Of a stretch of 53,381 nt of DNA, positions 50,871 through 53,381 are shown piece by piece. This DNA comes from Holtiella sp036655075 (GTDB taxonomy: Bacteria > Bacillota > Clostridia > Lachnospirales > Cellulosilyticaceae). Position numbers and translations under genes: made by a program. The stretch covers positions 1 to 53,381 of the forward strand of contig NZ_JAVVQU010000020.1 in NCBI RefSeq assembly GCF_036655075.1, in the 5' to 3' direction. The notes under the pieces are model-generated. The model did not search any database. It was given only the letters and a program-made list of their open reading frames with translations, and had not been told where the DNA came from. Positions within the stretch are counted from its first letter, which is position 1. Each line of letters starts with the position of its first letter.

Positions 50871-52061
50871 ATGATCTCAAATAAAATGAAAGTTTTAGTT
50901 GCGAATAGCTCTACTATTCGTGCCATGTTCGAAGAAGGAAAACGCTTAGCTAACCTCTATGGTGCAGAAAATGTATATGACTTTAGCTTAGGAAACCCAA
51001 ATGTTGTACCTCCAGATGCTGTAAAGGAAGCTATTGTAGATATTGTAAATGAAGAAAATCCAAACGTCCTTCATGGTTACATGAACAACTCCGGCTATGA
51101 AGATGTCCGTGACACTGTTGCAACCTACCTTAACAACAAATATGCCTTAAACCTCGGAACTGCCAATATTGTTATGACATGCGGTGCTGCTGGTGGTCTC
51201 AACATCATTTTAAAAACACTTTTAAACCCAGATGACGAGATTATTGTATTTGCACCTTTCTTTGGTGAATATAGCAACTATGTAAATAACTTTGATGGTA
51301 AACTTGTCATTGTTCCACCTGATACAACGACTTTTGAACCAAATATGGAAGCACTTAAAGCTGCCCTTACTAGTCGTACTAAAGCTGTGATTATCAATTC
51401 ACCTAACAATCCAACAGGTGTCATTTACTCTGATAGCGCCCTTAAACAACTCGCTGCCATCTTAGAAGAGGCACAAAAGACTTTTAATACTTCCATCTAT
51501 CTCATTTCAGATGAGCCTTACCGCGAGATTGCTTACGATCATGCTACTGTGCCTTATCCCGTACATTATTACAAAAATACGTTCATTGGATACTCTTACA
51601 GTAAGTCTCTTTCTCTTCCCGGGGAACGTATTGGTTACATTGTTGTACCAAGTGAAGTGGATGACTTCAACGATATTATGGGCGCCCTTAACGTCGCTAA
51701 CCGTATTTTAGGTTTTGTTAATGCACCTTCTCTCTTCCAAAAGGTTATTGGCAAGTGTATTGAAAGTGAAGTTGATGTATCTATTTATGCGCGTAATCGT
51801 GATTTACTCTATAACCATCTTACAAGTATCGGCTTTGACTGTATCAAGCCTAAAGGTGCCTTTTACCTCTTCCCAAAAGCTCTTACAGCAGATGATAGGG
51901 CCTTCTGTGAGGTAGCTAAACAATTTAACTTACTTCTTGTTCCTGGTTCTAGTTTCGGTTGCCCAGGCTATGTACGCCTTGCATATTGTATAAGCTATGA
52001 ACAAATCGAGCGCTCACTTCCTGCTTTTTCAAAGCTTGCTACCCATTATAATAGTAATTAA
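50871..52061 (+). CDS. PLP-dependent class I aminotransferase
   Basis: This protein of about 396 residues is a fold-type I aminotransferase. It has the N-terminal DFSLGNPNVVPPDAV-like region (substrate loop), the PLP phosphate-binding VMTCGAAGGLNIIL, the INSPNNPTGVIY Asn, the SDEPYREI Asp-x-x-Tyr and the Schiff-base Lys in YSYSKSLSLPGERIGYI. Aspartate, aromatic or alanine-type substrates are possible; the sequence does not tell which. I chose the ATG after AAAGGAGCAAC; the open frame extends 16 codons upstream. It is monocistronic with a terminator at 52156-52195. Confidence 0.92.
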   Translation: MISNKMKVLVANSSTIRAMFEEGKRLANLYGAENVYDFSLGNPNVVPPDAVKEAIVDIVNEENPNVLHGYMNNSGYEDVRDTVATYLNNKYALNLGTANIVMTCGAAGGLNIILKTLLNPDDEIIVFAPFFGEYSNYVNNFDGKLVIVPPDTTTFEPNMEALKAALTSRTKAVIINSPNNPTGVIYSDSALKQLAAILEEAQKTFNTSIYLISDEPYREIAYDHATVPYPVHYYKNTFIGYSYSKSLSLPGERIGYIVVPSEVDDFNDIMGALNVANRILGFVNAPSLFQKVIGKCIESEVDVSIYARNRDLLYNHLTSIGFDCIKPKGAFYLFPKALTADDRAFCEVAKQFNLLLVPGSSFGCPGYVRLAYCISYEQIERSLPAFSKLATHYNSN

Positions 52062-52155
52062 GGTCCTCCCAAGAACTATCTACGCTTACCACTCATATTT
52101 CTAGCGGCAAGCATCTACATAAATATTACTTCCCCAAACTACTTGTAAAACATAC

Positions 52156-52195
52156 AAAAGGCCACACGACTTATGAAGAGTCATGTGGTCTTTTG
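52156..52195. terminator. Bidirectional terminator after the aminotransferase gene
   Basis: AAAAGGCCACACGACT pairs with AGTCATGTGGTCTTTT with one wobble and one mismatch. It separates converging genes. Confidence 0.85.
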
Positions 52196-52254
52196 TTTAT
52201 ATCTATACCGCTTATGGATACTTAATATTTTATCTTCACTCATAGCCAACGTGC

Positions 52255-52479
52255 TTAAACCTGTGTACAGTGTAAAGTGTATCCACCTCTAGCCATGTCT
52301 ACTTTCACTTCATAAAGTTCTTTTTCTATATAGAAAGTCACAGGCTTTTCTTTACTTACAAACTCAATATCTTGCTTTGTGTCCTTACCGTATCCTTCTA
52401 TATACTCACAAATTTTCTCTATAGATGGATAAGTTAATGCTTCTTCTAAGTCTATCAAAAATCCTTTTTTCTTAAACAT
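52255..52479 (-). CDS. DUF4318-family small protein
   Basis: This protein of about 74 residues opens MFKKKGFLIDLEEALTYPS and ends VDMARGGYTLHCTQV, with EKPVTFYIEKELYEVKV between. This is the pattern of DUF4318 (one helix plus a small beta-sheet, closing Ala-Arg-Gly-Gly-Tyr). The function is unknown. I chose the ATG at the right distance from AAAGGAG; a GTG three codons upstream is too close. It is a single gene at the edge of the tRNA array. Confidence 0.8.
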   Translation of the reverse strand: MFKKKGFLIDLEEALTYPSIEKICEYIEGYGKDTKQDIEFVSKEKPVTFYIEKELYEVKVDMARGGYTLHCTQV

Positions 52480-52606
52480 TTTCTCCACTCCTTTATATTC
52501 ATACTCACTAACTGTAACAAATTTTTCACTTACTTGATTTTACTATAAACCTTCCATAGGGTGGAATGTCAATAGTTTTCCACAAAATAGCTTTCAGAAC
52601 ATAAAA

Positions 52607-52639
52607 AAATCCACAGATAACTAAGTTATCTGTGGATTT
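52607..52639 (-). terminator. Terminator of the tRNA array
   Basis: AAATCCACAGATAAC pairs with GTTATCTGTGGATTT, a perfect 15-bp stem. On the minus strand TTTTATG follows. It lies just past the last tRNA of the array. Confidence 0.85.
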
Positions 52640-52652
52640 AGACAAAAAAGTA

Positions 52653-52725
<73 letters not shown>

Positions 52726-52731
52726 ATATCA

Positions 52732-52803
52732 AGCGCGAGACGGGATTCGAACCCGCGACCCTCTCCTTGGCAAGGAGATGCTCTACCCCTGAGCCACTCA
52801 CGC
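52732..52803 (-). tRNA. tRNA-Gly (anticodon GCC), copy 1
   Basis: Acceptor GCGTGAG pairs CTCGCGC, anticodon GCC in CTTGCCAA, T loop GGTTCGAATCC, discriminator T, no encoded CCA. Six bases separate it from tRNA-Phe. Confidence 0.97.
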
Positions 52804-52808
52804 ATTTA

Positions 52809-52828
52809 GTAGTACACAAGGTACTACT
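52809..52828. repeat. Hairpin spacer between tRNA-Gly and tRNA-Lys
   Basis: AGTAGTAC and GTACTACT pair around ACAAG or so. The same spacer occurs between the second Gly and Lys copies. It may guide RNase processing. Confidence 0.6.
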
Positions 52829-52840
52829 GGTATTCAATTA

Positions 52841-52913
52841 TGAGCCACCGGAGGCTCGAACTCCGGACCACTTGATTAAAAGTCAAGTGCTCTACCAACT
52901 GAGCTAGTGACCC
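52841..52913 (-). tRNA. tRNA-Lys (anticodon TTT), copy 1
   Basis: Acceptor GGGTCAC pairs GTGGCTC, anticodon loop CTTTTAA (TTT), T loop GAGTTCGAGCC, discriminator A, no encoded CCA. It complements the CTT isoacceptor at 33065-33137. Confidence 0.97.
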
Positions 52914-52951
52914 ATATTACTTATGATTAGTTCCACGACATTGGAACTAAA

Positions 52952-53026
52952 TCGGGGTGACAGGACTCGAACCTGCGGCCTCCTGAACCCAAATCAGGCG
53001 CTCTAGCCAAACTGAGCTACACCCCG
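52952..53026 (-). tRNA. tRNA-Pro (anticodon TGG)
   Basis: Acceptor CGGGGTG pairs CACCCCG, anticodon loop TTTGGGT (TGG), T loop GGTTCGAGTCC, discriminator A. It occurs once in the visible part. Confidence 0.96.
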
Positions 53027-53049
53027 CCATGCTACTTTTAAAGTAACAA

Positions 53050-53121
53050 TGACCCATAGGAGAATCGAACTCCTGTTACCGCCGTGAAAGGGCGGTGTCT
53101 TAACCGCTTGACCAATGGGCC
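53050..53121 (-). tRNA. tRNA-Glu (anticodon TTC)
   Basis: Acceptor GGCCCAT pairs ATGGGTC, anticodon loop CTTTCAC (TTC), T loop AGTTCGATTCT, discriminator A. It occurs once in the visible part. Confidence 0.96.
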
Positions 53122-53140
53122 TTACCTTTTGTTTAAAACA

Positions 53141-53213
<73 letters not shown>

Positions 53214-53219
53214 ATATCA

Positions 53220-53291
53220 AGCGCGAGACGGGATTCGAACCCGCGACCCTCTCCTTGGCAAGGAGATGCTCTACCCCTGAGCCACTCACGC
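53220..53291 (-). tRNA. tRNA-Gly (anticodon GCC), copy 2
   Basis: Identical to the copy at 52732-52803. Confidence 0.97.
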
Positions 53292-53328
53292 ATTTAGTAG
53301 TACACAAGGTACTACTGGTATTCAATTA

Positions 53329-53381
53329 TGAGCCACCGGAGGCTCGAACTCCGGACCACTTGATTAAAAGTCAAGTGCTCT
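53329..53381 (-). tRNA. tRNA-Lys (anticodon TTT), copy 2, partial
   Basis: The 3' two-thirds, including the anticodon loop, match the copy at 52841-52913. The 5' part lies beyond the window. Confidence 0.93.

Overview
The window looks like chromosomal DNA of a spore-forming, obligately anaerobic low-GC Firmicute of the class Clostridia, probably Lachnospirales and perhaps close to Cellulosilyticum. This placement is inferred. It rests on AT-rich codon use, the SCIFF peptide/maturase next to secDF, the HemZ, RelA, Apt and RecJ neighbourhood, a T-box leader, anaerobic sulfite reductase, and sigma-K-like promoters. A sequence search would be needed to name the species.

Layout. 1-700: remnants of two insertion sequences (IS66 type, then IS110 type). 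887-2080: a retropepsin-like protease with a small partner gene, then rlmH. 2440-2985: no convincing protein, but several long imperfect stems that look like one large structured RNA of unknown family. 2983-7418: membrane-anchored GH25 lysozyme and a heterodimeric ABC exporter with a possible attenuator leader. 8031-12755: complete branched-chain amino acid ABC importer (livFGMHJ). 12971-16767: a small FUSC-type membrane protein converging on hisS-aspS, which is led by a T-box that reads as tRNA-Asp specific. 17293-18777: GNAT acetyltransferase, then twin Cys/Gly-rich proteins that each have a sigma-K-like promoter. 18879-27150: housekeeping genes on the minus strand (hemZ, MBL hydrolase, dtd, rel, apt, recJ). 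27287-32631: S1-domain protein, broken TPR gene, GH43 and GH38 glycosidases. 33065-38020: tRNA-Lys, secF, secD, SCIFF maturase, SCIFF peptide (45 aa) and a TIGR04086 membrane protein. 38118-40905: PHP phosphoesterase, two secreted or anchored unknowns and a CBM9-like protein.

41087-49533 is a coherent anaerobic respiration/assimilation block. asrABC (NADH-linked siroheme sulfite reductase) is divergent from a Crp/Fnr regulator, which is followed by a nitrate reductase operon (NasA/NarB-type molybdoenzyme, polyferredoxin, FAD oxidoreductase) and a TDT-family transporter. A Crp/Fnr-type palindrome sits at -41.5 from the predicted asr start site. Rex-type (NADH sensor) palindromes sit just downstream of the predicted start sites of both asr and the nitrate operon. 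I infer one redox-controlled module in which AsrC may also reduce the nitrite that the nitrate reductase makes.

49650-52479: M42 aminopeptidase, class I aminotransferase and a DUF4318 protein. 52653-53381: a dense minus-strand tRNA array (Phe, Gly, Lys, Pro, Glu, Phe, Gly, Lys) in which a Phe-Gly-Lys unit is duplicated without change as far as the window allows comparison. The last tRNA is cut by the window edge.
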